From: Oxyruncus cristatus
Taxonomy: Eukaryota > Chordata > Aves > Passeriformes > Cotingidae
Reading direction: 5' to 3'
DNA: 64,000 nucleotides
NCBI GenBank assembly: GCA_013399855.1
Contig: VXAY01002362.1
Span: 385,051 to 449,050, forward strand
Below, in pieces: positions 40,138 through 52,807 of the stretch (the stretch's first letter is position 1; each line of letters opens with the position of its first letter). The position numbers and the translations under genes are program-made. The notes under the pieces were generated by a model. It was not told the origin of the DNA. It saw nothing but the letters and a program-made list of their open reading frames with translations, and did not search any database.

Positions 40138-40959
40138 GCACCTCAGGAAGTCCCCCATCATCCCCACATCACCATTGGCCAAACAGAACTCAACCCAGTC
40201 CAGCAGTTTAATTACCTAGGCAGCCTCATCTCCTCGGATGGTAAGATTGACGGGGAGATAGACAACAGGTTAGCAAAGGCATATAGTGCTTTTGGAAAGC
40301 TCCATAAAAGAGTCTGGCGAAATAAACACCTGAAGAAAAGTACAAAGATCAGTGTTTACAGAGCCATAGTGCTGTCTACTCTCTTATATGGCTCTGAATC
40401 TTGGGTCATCTACCGCCACCACCTGCGTCTCCTAGAACGCTTCCATCAACGCTGCCTCCGTACGATCCTTAACATCCACTGGTCAGATTATGTGACCAAT
40501 ACTTCTGTTCTGGAACAAGCAGCAGTCACAAGCATTGAGGCCATGTTACTGAGAACACAGCTGCGTTGGGCAGGGCACGTCTCCAGGATGAAGGACCACC
40601 GCCTCCCTAAGATCCTGCTCTATGGTGAACTTGCCACCGGCTGCCGCAAGAGAGGAGCCCTGAAGAAAAGATACAAGGACTCCCTGAAACAACATCTCAG
40701 CCTTGGCCATATTGACCTCCACAACTGGTCTACTCTGGCCTCCAATCGGGAGTCCTGGAGACACACCATCTACAACGCTGTTGATGCTTTTGAGAAAGCA
40801 CGCAGGATCACCCTTGAGGAGAACAGACAACGCAGAAAGAATCGTGCCTTGCAGAATTTACCATCTAAGGAGTCTTTCTGCTGTGCCTTCTGCAATCGGA
40901 CTTGCCTATCTCGTATTGGCCTTTTTAGCCACCAACGCGCTTGCAACAAACGTGGGTAG
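40138..40959 (+). pseudogene. C-terminal fragment (about 273 codons) of a non-LTR retrotransposon endonuclease-reverse transcriptase
   Basis: The frame is open from before the element to TAG at 40957-40959. Only the last about 273 codons (from 40138) belong to the LINE; the apparent ATG at 39997 is in flanking DNA. Visible landmarks are FNYLGSLISSDG (thumb-side end of the RT), LLYGSESW, RFHQRCLRTIL, QLRWAGHVSRM, RLPKILLYGEL and RGALKKRYKDSLKQHL. The C-terminal zinc finger is C-X2-C-X12-H-X4-C (CAFC...H...C, about 40882-40944). The YADD catalytic motif and the endonuclease domain are missing, so it is inactive. I recognise this C-terminal type from LINEs of fish and invertebrates, often annotated as endonuclease-reverse transcriptase or 'craniofacial development protein 2-like'. 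It differs from CR1 ORF2. The exact clade (RTE-like or other) needs a database match. Confidence 0.87.
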
Positions 40960-40973
40960 AGCAATTCCCAAAT

Positions 40974-40987
40974 CTTTGTTCGCAAAG
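40974..40987 (+). other. 3'-end stem-loop of the LINE (CTTTG-TTCG-CAAAG)
   Basis: A perfect 5-bp stem with a TTCG tetraloop lies 15 nt after the stop codon, inside the 45-nt 3' tail. 3' hairpins are known recognition elements for some LINE reverse transcriptases. That role here is inferred. Confidence 0.55.
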
Positions 40988-41004
40988 CCTAGCCATGAAA
41001 AGAA

Positions 41005-41015
41005 TCTGTCATGTA
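41005..41015. repeat. Right target-site duplication of the chimeric insertion
   Basis: tctgtcatgta, identical to 40074-40084. It marks the right border after the A-rich LINE tail. Confidence 0.88.
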
Positions 41016-44000
41016 AAAAAACATCAGTGAAATGGTGGTCAGAAAATCCATCTTAAGGAAAAAAAATCAAAGTAATTAAACAGAAGCCATACATGCATGA
41101 ACTATGTAAAGATTTCTATCATTATAATTTATTGGTAGCAGATTAGTATTTGTCTTCTGTACATTTCATGGAATAATCTTAAATTGAGGCAACGGGTTTT
41201 GCCTTCATAAATGAATTTTTTTTCAGATACCAATGTTTTTATTGAGCTTGAAGGTTTGTCTGGTAAGGCCGTTCTTCCCCCTTGACTACTCAACCCTGAA
41301 ACTAGTTCCAATGGTCATTTAAAATCTGTAAAATATGTCATATTAAGCCTGAGCTTTGGTTTTCATTTTCAGTTGATGTCAAAAGGATCTGGGCTTCTCT
41401 CGTCCCCTCAAAGCAGATCAAATACAGCTTTCAATAGAAGGTGAGGAGTACTTCAAGATTCTCTAAGTCCTTGACAAAGCATATAGCTCATGGTGGTATG
41501 TGAGATTAAGCAAAGCAGAACATTTAACATATGTCATAATCAGTGTGGGAAGACACTTGTCTAAATATAAACAACCGACCATTTAATGCTACACTTAGGC
41601 CCAGTGTCCTGAGGTGCTCCTGTTTTCAAATCTGTGTGCCACAGACTTCACGCTCCCCACATATTCCATCTGTTGGTAACACAACGATATTAAAGAGAAG
41701 GCAGCAGAAACTCAGGAGCAGATTTTAAAATGACCAAAGAGACTTCTACAGAGGACACTGTCGGAACTCACACCACAAACATATTGCAAACCAACTGTTG
41801 CCAAAGAAGTACCTGCAATTCATGTTGGATATTCGTTATCCAGATTTTTTTACAGCAGTCAGAAGGTATCTTGAAGGGTTTACAGCTACTGTAAAATCCC
41901 CTTTGATGCTTACGACTACTGAGGAGGATACTTAACCTTCAATAACCCTTTGTGTTTTCCACTGTTTTCTCTAAGTATTTCTAGAGCTTACAATGTCCAA
42001 AGAACTGCCAACTGTCCTGACAGAAGACAAAGTAAAAACTTTATGAATGCATAAGAAAAACCTGGGATTTTTATAGATCTATTTCTAAGACAAGTTTTGA
42101 ACAAATAAAAGACAAAAAATATGCAAATACTATTTGCCCTTGCCACAGCTGAAATTTCAGCCTTTAAAAAATAATCAGCTTAAGAACTTCAGTATAATTT
42201 TACCCACACTCACATAACTAAATTCATGACACATGGATAGTAATTATATTTTTTTAAAATTTAATAACTCACTATTCTTCTCCCAGACTAAAAATTGCCA
42301 AATATAGCACTATTTTAGTAATCATCTGAATACTTTTAATGGTTTTTTATAAGTGCATTCACCTGCCTGAAGTAACATAAAGTAAACTTTTATCTTTAAC
42401 TTTTAAAATAAACACAAACTCAATATTCATACACATTATTGGCAGACCACCAAGTTCAGATAACGACCTCTATTCACTTTTCCAATAACCTAAAACAATT
42501 ATCTCTTTACCTATATGCATTTTTCCACTCAAAGAATAAACATGCTTCAAATTTTCTGATGATTGCATGAAAGTGTAGAAGGTAATGTAGATATAATTTT
42601 TTTGAAATACATTTTTCTCAAAACAGAAGACATCTCTCACTGACTAAGCTCCTATCTCCAAAATACTACTAAAACCCTTAATTTCTGATTATACCAAAGA
42701 TTATCCTTATTGAAGATAATCCTTCAGTATTAAGAACACAACATCTGCTCTTTTAAAATTTGCATTGTTTAGAAGATATTGCTATAAACTTCCATCACAT
42801 CAGGGAAAAAGTTAAAAAGTTCTTATTTTTCCATAATAACAATGTCATCTGTATTTTTCACAGTTACTGTACATTCACTTTTTTAGGACTGAACATACTT
42901 TTTGAGAAAGTAGAAAATGTAGCTAAACAAAAATTCAAAGAAATCTCATGTGGAACCTGATACTTAAACTTCACCTCTTTTAAATTGCATCCATTGATTT
43001 CCCTGCAGTAAGAAAATCAAAAGCTCTCTCCAATTGTTGCGCTTACATGACAACTTAACGTTAGACAGCAAAATCACTTTGCTGAAATTGTTCTTAAGAA
43101 ATAAAAATCCTTTGTTTCCCTTTACCAAGATCAAAGCAGAAACTCTTTGTTATGCAACAGATTTGAATGCAGTAAGTTATGATTTTGTGCAATATCAGTG
43201 TGATGCCACTGTTTTATGAAAAATCAACTACTAAAAATGTAGTTAAGCAGACAAGTTAAGGAATGATTGAAATCAACTGTTTGCAAGTATATGCATACAT
43301 GACCTCAAATCATTGCAGTTAAGGCAGCAGTTTACTCAACAACTTATTTTTGGAAAAAGCTGTTTACCAGAAGACTAAAACATGAGGTGATAAACTGCAT
43401 GAATACTTCTGATTTCAGAAATACATTCAATCTTACTGATTTCCCACATAAGGAAAAAGAGTAAGTTCTTGAAAACTTTCAAACTACAGACTTTTACCAA
43501 TAATTACAGGGAAAATATAACTCTGTAAACAAATCATCATTGCTTTTTCATGATGTTCAAACATGCAATGAGAAAGTCTGTCAGGATGAGCAAATTACGG
43601 GAAAACAAATATGTTATAAACAGCTTTATATAGGAACCCTTAATAACAAACAGCAAGCACTACAGCACACAGGAACTGAGCTGCAAGATTTACTTTTGAA
43701 TTATAACATTCTTGATATTATTCCGTTTCTGTTTTCTTATCATTTACCTTGATGTGACTAGCAAATTTACTGCACTTGAAATTCTGTTTGCTTTACAAAG
43801 TCACTTCATTGCTGTAATAACTGCTGTTTAAAATCTTAACACACTTCCCATTCTTTCAATTTTTACTTCAAACTCACTTCTCTATAGTATATGGATTTAT
43901 TAATTTTCAAATAACATCCATCTTCCCAAATTAACATGGTTTTGAGTGTCATTCAATCACAGATTTTTGAATTCAATTTGTGGAAAGGAACTGATGACTG

Positions 44001-44848
44001 ATTGTTGAAAGTTTTCAAGCAAACTACGTCAAATCTGAAATACCTTATTCACCTTCTTGGTGTGAATGTAAGATGCAAACTTCTATAAACAACAAAACAG
44101 GAACCCTAGTTCCATCTACTGACCAAGCGTTCTCAAGTAAAATATATAACTCTCTTGTCTTAAAAAAGACTAGTTAGATATTTGATAATATCTCAAATAA
44201 TTCTTAAAACGAACTAACAAAGATTTTTGATTAATTACTGCAAATTATGTTTTCAGTTGAAGCACTGCAGTACTTAAAAGTTTTGTCAGGTTTTAGTTTC
44301 TGTCATCCCAAAGCACATTAAAAAAATAAAATATTAAAAAAAAAAAAAGAAAAAACAAGACATATTTAAAATATAGTGGACTACAATAAGTATATGAACA
44401 TGGTATTGCACATTTTCACTGTGCTACAAGAGAATGCTTTACTGAGTTATGCATTGTAAGAGACTATAAAATAAAACACATCACAAATGACTGCATATTA
44501 ATAAACTGTTAATTATGTTCCATATTTAAGTTTATATATCAACTAGTTTATGCATACCAAAAGATCAGGAAATAAGATGTCCTTTCCAGTTTACATATAG
44601 CACATAACTGGTAGTCAGGGCTGTATCTGTCTCTCGTTTAAGTCCAAAAAAAGATTAACTGTGACAAGAAACAAAGCCTTAGTGTTGTCTGAAGTGTTTA
44701 CAAGCAGAAAATAAAGAGGTTTGTCCTCATCACCAACGGCATCATTGAAACTTGGGAGCTGGGCAGAGCAGGTAGAGCCATGCCCAATGTCGGCAGTGAC
44801 CTTTTCCTGCATTCTTTGCACCCCATTTGGGTGAATTATTGAGGAATA
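41016..44848. other. Intergenic A+T-rich sequence
   Basis: No coding signal or known repeat apart from an A-rich low-complexity stretch at about 44330-44355. Confidence 0.55.
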
Positions 44849-45420
44849 TGTGTAGCACAGGTAGCTCAGTGTGCAGCTGCAGTGGGAGCTGCAGGCTGAG
44901 CTCTGGGGGGCAGAAACCCAATGCAAGAGGCCATGAGCTGCTGATCCTTTGCACAACAAAAGGCACAGGAACTTGTGGCCCAGCCAGGGGACTGGACACT
45001 CAGAGATACAGAGGGAGCCAACAGGCCCCAGACTTTCCTGCGGTTAGACTGTGAGGGTATAAAAACCCAGGGTGTCCTTCGTTTGGGGTTCCTCCTTGGA
45101 AGCACCAGCTTGAGCTGTTACTTAGTTGTTGCACCATGATTAAATTATGTTAAGGATCTGGATATCTGAGACTCTGCTATCAGAAAGCTGGGGTTGGGCC
45201 GATGAGGAAGCCTGGTCTGATTGCGTGAGTGCGGGGAGTGTAGCTGCGAAGGGACCTCAGTCCCAGCTCAGGTGGTGCAAGTGTGACTGCCAGAGTGGCT
45301 CCTGGGTGGTCACACAGAGAAGTTTCCTTCAGATGAAGGAGGACAGTGGAGTAGACAGCAGATCCTTGGTAGGAAGATGCTGGAGCAGAGCCTCCCTAGG
45401 ACAGAGAAGTTTCCATATCA
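44849..45420 (+). mobile_element. Avian ERV LTR (probable solo)
   Basis: The G+C-rich block has a classical LTR order: U3 from about 44849 (TGTGTAGCACAGGTAGCTCA), TATAAAAA at 45058-45065, an ATTAAA-type poly(A) signal at 45139-45144, and a U5-like tail. The tail includes GGTGCAAGTGTGACTGCCAG and likely ends near 45331 (AAGTTTCCTTCA). A second AGAGAAGTTTCC occurs at 45400-45420, so the right edge is uncertain. I found no target duplication and no recognisable primer-binding site or gag downstream. It is a different family from the LTRs at 8.4 and 57.3 kb. The left limit could be as far out as 44750. Confidence 0.7.
45058..45065 (+). promoter_or_regulatory. TATA box of the 45-kb LTR
   Basis: TATAAAAA sits 74 bp before the ATTAAA signal at 45139-45144, the usual spacing of promoter and poly(A) signal in a short-R LTR. 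Confidence 0.5.
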
Positions 45421-48400
45421 CTTTTATACCGTGATAATGCATAGAAAGCCCTGATTTGCTGAAATATGGGGAACACAGGTGATACGAGAAGTGAGAGGAG
45501 TTTAAAAGAGTTGCTGCTTAGTTTATGACTCTGGTGGCAGAGAAATTGCATCATTGTTGGTTACTTACTGCCAAAGCGGTCCTTCAGTACTAGTTACTGA
45601 AATGTGGGACTCAAAATTTGTTACAGTTTCATTAAATTCTGTCAGAGTAATTTGAGGAATTCACAGTAGCTCAGTAGGAACCAGCATAGCTGCATACGAT
45701 CATATCAATCCCCACCCACGAAAGTTGTCTGCAACCTTAGTATTGAGGTCAGCTTCAATTTCCTTGGGCCAAACAGCAAAGAATTATTCAATCACCTAAA
45801 GGCCAGCAAGTATGAAAGAGTAGTAGGGACAGACCAGTGACACTTCCAGCAGGATTTATCACTAGGAAAAGCTAATTAATATCTTGACTCCCTCCATCTA
45901 GATTCATTTCAGGAGATAGAAAGTTAATTCTACTTTGTAAGTCACATGAACACTACCAACTGTTAGTGTCTTGCCAATAGCAAAAAATAGGCTCTGAAAT
46001 CACTCTGACATTGATTATCACCTCTGCAGCATGCACTTAAAAGAAGGCTCTGCACCTTCTCTTCACATCTAGTAGTATTTGTAACTACATTTCATGTTTG
46101 GATTTGGCCTGCTAGCATGCACTTATGCAGTTTGTTTCAGAAAATACGAGGAGACAGCAATTAAAATAACTTAATCCTTCCAGAAGAGGCAGATGCCCAT
46201 GTGAAAACCCCTGTGTGAGCATCCAGGTTCTCCTCACTTGCTGGACATGCACTGAACTGGGACTTTCAGCTGTTGAGCATTTTAATTTTGAATACGAACT
46301 GTAGGTCACATTTTTTAAAAATAGTTTTTATCAGCATAATCCATACTCCTTAATGCATATAGATATAATAGATAGTGTAACAATTCCATAATAAGGAAAG
46401 CAACTTAAATTAAGAGATAAATGTTTCTTCTCTATCACTTGTCAATAAACATTTTGAAAGCAGCTAGCATAGAAGCTTCTTGCTCTTCAAAGAAGATTTA
46501 ATGTTTTTTCAATCCAATTGGCCTTTTTGCATTTCCCATTCCATTCTGAGCCATAGACTTTAAAAGTGTATTGATTTTTACTTGATCTTACAGCTCCTAC
46601 TGTATCCAAGTGGCACGAAAGTAGTAGTGCAGGCTGAACATTCAGGAGTTACTGCAGCTGGATAACACTACGTAATTGGCAGTAACTACTGCTCTCCCTG
46701 TCCCCTTTTCCTATTTTATGTAATTCTAATAGTATTAATTACATGTGTTAACATATTGAACCAAAGTAGTATTCTGCATAAGGTGATACAGAGGAAAGTC
46801 TTTCAAGCCTTGAGGCTGGGGGAGGGCTGTAGTAACCTTTCAACTGGGGCAGGGGTGGAACCCAACCTAATAATTCATGTTACCATGTGGAAAAGAGTCT
46901 CAAACAGCCTTTTCTGTACACCCATTCTGAATAGCTTTTTTTTCCTCTTTTTTTTTTGCCAAGACTGGCTGATTTTGTGATATTTTTTCATGATTCAGTG
47001 ATCAGATGCAGAAACCAGCAATGTTGTTTACTTCACTGTTCCTGTGCTAACAAGCTTTGACTGTGTTTACTTAACTAATAGATAAGCTATTTGATTGCCA
47101 TGCTGGAGGTAGTGTATTTGTTCATACATTTCTCACTTATGCATCTTCCTGCGTACGGTAGAGAAAGTATTTTGTCTAGGATTTGTTCATATTTAGAAAA
47201 TATGTCAAGTTGTTGCCTCATATTTTAGAAAAATCAGACACAGAAAATATTCTAGCAAGAGCGCACACATGATTTCAGCAGCCTGTTTTCTAAGTAGACT
47301 AATATAACATCCATCATTGCTGTTTTTGAGCTGGTTAAGCTGATCACTTCAGAAGACCAAGACAGTAACTTTACTTAAAGCCAGTGCTTATGTCAGGGGA
47401 AAATGAGTCTGGGATTGTTAGGACAGAAAGTTATAAAGGAAAGAACTGCTGACGAGTCACACCAACAGAAAGTTTTCTCATTCAATTCCACATGCCATTT
47501 TGATGAAGGATAAAGTTATTAAGGCCTAAAGAAAACAGTTCTTCTCTCACATCATCTCATTGGTACCTATGTACAAATATAGAAATAAAAATGAGAAATG
47601 GGGACATGTAGGCTTGCTAACATAAGCTATGACAGATCAGTCTGATGACTTCATAAAAAAAAAATTATGTTTCATTTACGTTTAGTGAAGTGTCCTCAGG
47701 GAAGTAAGACACGGCCACGCACAAAACAACAACAACAAAAAATTATAAGGCAAGTAAAACAATAAGATATGGAAGTCACGACACCTATGCTGGATTGAAG
47801 CCACTTTATATTTAATACTCCCATAAAAACAGATTTAAGTTGTTCGAAGATGGAATTTTTCTGTCACCAGAAAATGGAAAGCATGAAAACAGTGAACCAG
47901 ATTGACTCTCACACAAAAATAGACCCAGATGTAGTAGACAATGCAAAGTCATATACTTCAATAGAAATAATGAGTTTTACTGTTAAGTAGCATGTGTAGC
48001 CAAATGACAGAGGGATCCAAATGCAGTTAAAAGCAGCAAGCATGAGACATCAAATATGTTAAGAGCTAATAAAATGGTAAGGCCAAAGAAACAAAACCAA
48101 AATCATAAATCTGACAGACACAACCACTGCAAGTGCTATGTCTTACAATTGTAAGCAGTAGGAAAGCACTATATTGCATAGGTGAGCATCTGCCCTTTCT
48201 ATCTTTGGCTCCATGAGTTGTGAAAGCGCACAGGTATTGCTACTCGAGGAGCAGTCATTTAAAAAACACATTCTTCCAGCTGTAGACACAGGCATGCAGT
48301 TGCAGACTTCATTTTAATCACAGCATTACTTTGTGGTCTTGAACAAATTAGCTCTTTGCTAGTTTTTGCAATTGTAAAGGGTGAAGATAATACCAGTCAA

Positions 48401-51400
48401 CCCTAAAAAAGTGTTGCTAGATTTACTATTCAGAAGCAGTTTGAAAATGAATACTATTGTATAAACATTGCATTTTACTGCAGGGCTAAATGCAAACTAA
48501 TAACTATCATTCCAACTGCCATTTTCTATGCGTACTTTTATTTCTTTTTAAATACATGCAAACAAATTCCCCAAAGTTAATAGGCACAACACGCACTTAC
48601 CGAAGGAAGAACAGACTCCTTCTCCAACCTAGAAATCTCTGTTCAGTACCATTCAGATCAGTCTATTGGCAGAGTGTTAGTATAAGAAGACTATTCTTAT
48701 ATTTTCATTATATTATTGCATTTTGATATTTTTTCTGAGATATAAAAGAAATTATGCTACCGTAAGGACCAAAATATGTTTTCTGACATTTCCCAAAGAG
48801 GCAAGCAGACTGAGAAAGTCCTGCTACTCCAAGCCTCCATACCAGACCCAGCATAAAACCCTGTAAACTAACCTTAATCCGAAGGTCATTACATGAAGTC
48901 TTGGTTGAAAATCAAGATGTTCTTAGTCCTAGCTGTGGTCCTGACAAATGGCATCTGATACAAATGTATCAGCAACAGGAATTTCAGAGAAAGCTTTCCC
49001 ACCTCTACTGGTACAGGATCTTTGTGCTGTTAGAGACTTTCCAGAGGAGAAGGGAAGTCCCTCAGTGAAAGACCTTTGCTCTTAAGTTTGTGCTGGAGAG
49101 GAAGGACCTCTTGTGTTAAATCTTTCCCTCCACTGAAGGGAATGGGCTGTACAAGAAACCAACCGCAATGTAAAATTTAAGAACAATGTTCTACTACTGT
49201 TAGGCAGAGAGAAAACTGGAGTGAATTTATCCTTTGCTTTACAGAGTTCCAAAACTGGAGAAGAGATCAAATTTGGCAACACTAAAGCAGTATTTATAAA
49301 AGCCTGTGAAAGACATTGATGCTCTGTTCCATCATGCTACGACAGCAAGCTTCAGGAAGTCTTCAGCACCCAGAGCCCACTCATTTCAGTGCCTTCAGAG
49401 ACTGTGAGGATTTCTTAGGCAGACCTTTGAGACAGCTGAGGCTAGAATTGACCCTACTTTCACCAAAACATAAGGTGAGCAGGCCCCACTAGGCCCATGG
49501 CCTAGACAAAGCTGGAAAGTAATGCGGTCATCTGGGCTAGCAGCTGAAAACAATATAATATATTCTGATGGATGAGGTTAAAGTGGGGGCTGTTTATTTT
49601 GTAGGAGTGTGGGGTGCGTGTAGTGATGAGGGAGGATTTAACAATAAATGGAAAATGAAGCTCAGTACTTTTGATTGGGTTATCTGCTGTAGAACTTGAG
49701 CTCCAGTATCCTGGGTTCAGTGCTGCTTGGACACTGTAACAAGAAAGCTGCATCATTCACAACCCTGATACTTACAAGCTTAGACAATAAACGACCTGAA
49801 TATCCAACATCAGGAAGGCAACACCAGGGTTAATAGAGGTTCTCAAGACCTATGAAATATCTCCTGTGTATTTTGCATAGAAACGGAAAGAGACTTGTAT
49901 TGCCAATACAGATTCTTCAAGAATACAACAGAATAGAGAGACAAATGAGTGACAAGCAACATCTCGTTTTATGCCTGTGGAAATGAAAATTTTACCAGAG
50001 CCAGACTAAAACAATACTATACAAAGGATCACTATTGATCAGATACCCTGAAAGGGATCAGAGGTATGCTTCAACATTTAATTTGTCCTTTGCCCTTACA
50101 CGTACAAGTATCACCCAAGTGGAAAAATGTCTCCATTTCAATCATATGATGTTCACAGTCTTCCAAAGTACAGACAAGCATGAAGAAAACAGCTATAGAC
50201 AAAACCTCATGACAGATCCACCATCCAGGCTTCCTATGCGTGGAAAGTGCTCAGATTACTTACTTTTCACACAGTAGACAAATAATCCTAAGAAGAGTGC
50301 TATTTGATTGGTGTTTTTATTAGAATAATCAAACAATCTACTTCAGAGTGTATGTCCAGGAGACTCACAAGAAGCATTAATTTCTTCTAAGTAACTTAAA
50401 TCATTTTTTAAGTCAGTCTGGATCTGACCTACATCATATTTCATGCTCTCTGGTAAATAAGACCCAGTTGCTGAAGCAACTTTTTCATATTAGAAGCTGT
50501 TTCCCAATGTTTAATTTCTAAAGGTGTTAAATGTAGTTTTCGTTTTAATCTTAATGTTGTCACTCTAAAAGTTTGAGGGTTTTTTTTGTGCGGGGAAGGA
50601 AAGGGTAAAGAAATTATCTGAATCATTTATCTATAGAATAAACACTTAAAGAGGCTCAGTAGTTGTATGAGCTCAGCCAGTAATACTTTCCTACCACCAT
50701 ACTCTTTATCAGAACAATAACTGTACTTAATAATTTAGATAAAACCGGACGGCAGCCTCTGAAGATAGTGTTAGAAAATTAGCTTCTTTTAAAGCACCAC
50801 ACACAGTGCTGCTTTGGTACCAATCTTTCATTCCCTGAATTTGATTGACACATCAGACTGCACACTGAAATTAAAAGTACCTCAATGGCAGGACACTCTA
50901 CCCATCCCTGCCACTAAATGACATTAGTATTTTCCCACGATAACCATTATTTTTTCCATTCCTGCTCAAAAGCTTTTTAGAATTACTTCAGTGCGAGATC
51001 TGTGTTTGCAAATAAACTTAATTGGTATTGATCACACCCACAAAGCTTATTTACAGATTGAGTATAAGTCTGGTTTCTGTGTACTCAAAAGAAGGAAGCA
51101 GCATGAACACAGATTATGAAGGTCCCTACACACAATTTAGAGAATGGCCCATATATAAATTATTTTGATTCCTGTACACTCTGATAAACTTGTAAAAACA
51201 ATAGGAAAGATAGAAAAAGAAGTATACTTTCAAGAAGCGCTGCATAATCTTAGAAAAACTAAAATTAAAAAAAGCATCAAATCTTATAGGCTGGAGTAAG
51301 AGTGACAGAGAAAGCCCCTTAGATTTTGGCTAAATCTGTCACCACTCACATTTTTCACTCCCAAAACTTTCATTGATCCTCTGGTTCTTACAGTTTATTT

Positions 51401-51658
51401 CGTGTCTCCTCTTCACGCTTCCATTTTCAATCAAAAAAAAATCAAGAATCAAGAGAGCATATGCAAGAGAGAGGTATTTATGTCTGTCTGAAGCAGAGCT
51501 CTGGCATGGACAGCTACAGACATTACATCTTTGAAGAGTTTCACAGACTCTCTTGGCTTTTTAGACAGGCTTCAACAATTCATCAGGTGTTTTGAGGATA
51601 TAAATTTAACGTTAAAGCAGCTCCTAAAAAAAAAATTAAGTAGACCCTTATACGAGGG

Positions 51659-51700
51659 TATATATCATAAATTACCTGTGATATATATCATAGATTACCT
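51659..51700. repeat. 23-bp-period tandem repeat, two units
   Basis: TATATATCATAAATTACCT (51659-51677) and TATATATCATAGATTACCT (51682-51700) are separated by GTGA and differ at one base. Confidence 0.9.
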
Positions 51701-52740
51701 AAAAAGATAGCATTATTAGAATGTGATGGGAATGTGCAAAACCATGCAGCTGGTCTCACACAGCAAAATAGGAAGTTACATGCTTTCCAGAAGAGAGACA
51801 GAGGCTCATGCATTTTGTACACTGCAGTTTCAAAGCTCAGCAATCCAGGCAAGGAACAACAGAAAGAAGAAAAAACAAAAAAAAAAACTTCCTCACTTTG
51901 ATAAACTCATTTCCATTTAGTTAATATCTTACGTAAACCCATATTTTTAGCTCAGGGATTCTCTAATGATTGCTTCTGACTCATTAAAATTTTCCCATGG
52001 AAGAACACAACCATGGGCAGCAAATATAAACCTACTGATAGTAGATGTGCTTTTTAAATTACTTTTTGTGGATTCCTCAGAAGGTAGCCACAAACCTCAG
52101 GTTGAATGCCAGTAATTTACTTCTTCTGACCTTGCAAAGACCTCTTTGTGCCACAAGTTTTATGTGGCCTTCAAAAACCTAATTTACTTTTAAAAACCAC
52201 AACATATACAGTAAGCTGAAAAATATCCTCGTGCATTTACTGGTAAGCAGGTTTTATTTCATTTTTACCAATGCTAGCAGTTCACTGGATTGTATCATAG
52301 TGATTGTTCCAAGTCTACACACCAACTTGCAGAAAAAACATCCATCTGACATTTCAAGCAAAGCCCCTAATAGAAACCCCAATATTATACTAAGAAAAAG
52401 AGGTCAGCAAAAGTCCCACCTGAACAAATAATGCAAATCCAAAGAACTACTGAAGGGATAAAAGGCCTGTATTCATTTGCCAAGTGGTGAAATATAATAA
52501 AAAAGTGAAATTAGGTACTTAAAACTCCTAAATAGTCAGAATTGTTGTAGACCAAAGCTGTTTTTCAGTCTAAATACCATTGGGGTGGATGTGTTTTTCT
52601 TTCATCCACTGGAAACAAAAGTCATGCTAAGTCAGCATAGAGACTGCTAAATAAATCAAGAAGGTTAGTTAAATGCATGTTAAAACATTAGAGAGAAAAA
52701 GAACATTCCATAACATATTCAGTCTTCCTGAAAGTTGCTG

Positions 52741-52807
52741 GGGAAAAAAAAAAAAAAAAGGAAAAAAAAAAAAAGAAAAAAAAAAAAAGAGCCTCCCCCC
52801 AAAAAAA
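52741..52807. repeat. A-rich purine tract
   Basis: Three long A runs are broken by single or double G, then CCTCCCCCC and A7. This is low-complexity sequence; the lysine-rich frame across it is not a gene. Confidence 0.9.

Larger units (their letters stand above)
40085..41004 (+). mobile_element. Chimeric retro-insertion: inverted tRNA-Pro fragment plus 5'-truncated non-LTR retrotransposon
   Basis: The 920-bp unit is flanked by the same 11 bp, tctgtcatgta (40074-40084 and 41005-41015), a perfect target-site duplication. It begins with 53 nt complementary to tRNA-Pro(AGG) and continues with the C-terminal reverse-transcriptase code of a non-CR1 LINE. It ends with a 45-nt 3' tail carrying a small hairpin and a short A-rich end (gaaaagaa). 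The LINE is 5'-truncated, as is normal for target-primed insertion. The absence of internal stops and the intact duplication suggest a fairly young insertion compared with the nearby CR1 copies. Confidence 0.88.

Noticed and set aside
40081..40140. Retroviral primer-binding site using tRNA-Pro
   Set aside because: Similarity extends 53 nt into the tRNA, far beyond the usual 18. There is no TGG start, no LTR beside it, and the target duplication begins exactly at its edge.
44615..45434. Overlapping frames on both strands as exons
   Set aside because: They fall on an LTR with TATA and poly(A) signal, and frames on both strands are open because the block is G+C-rich.
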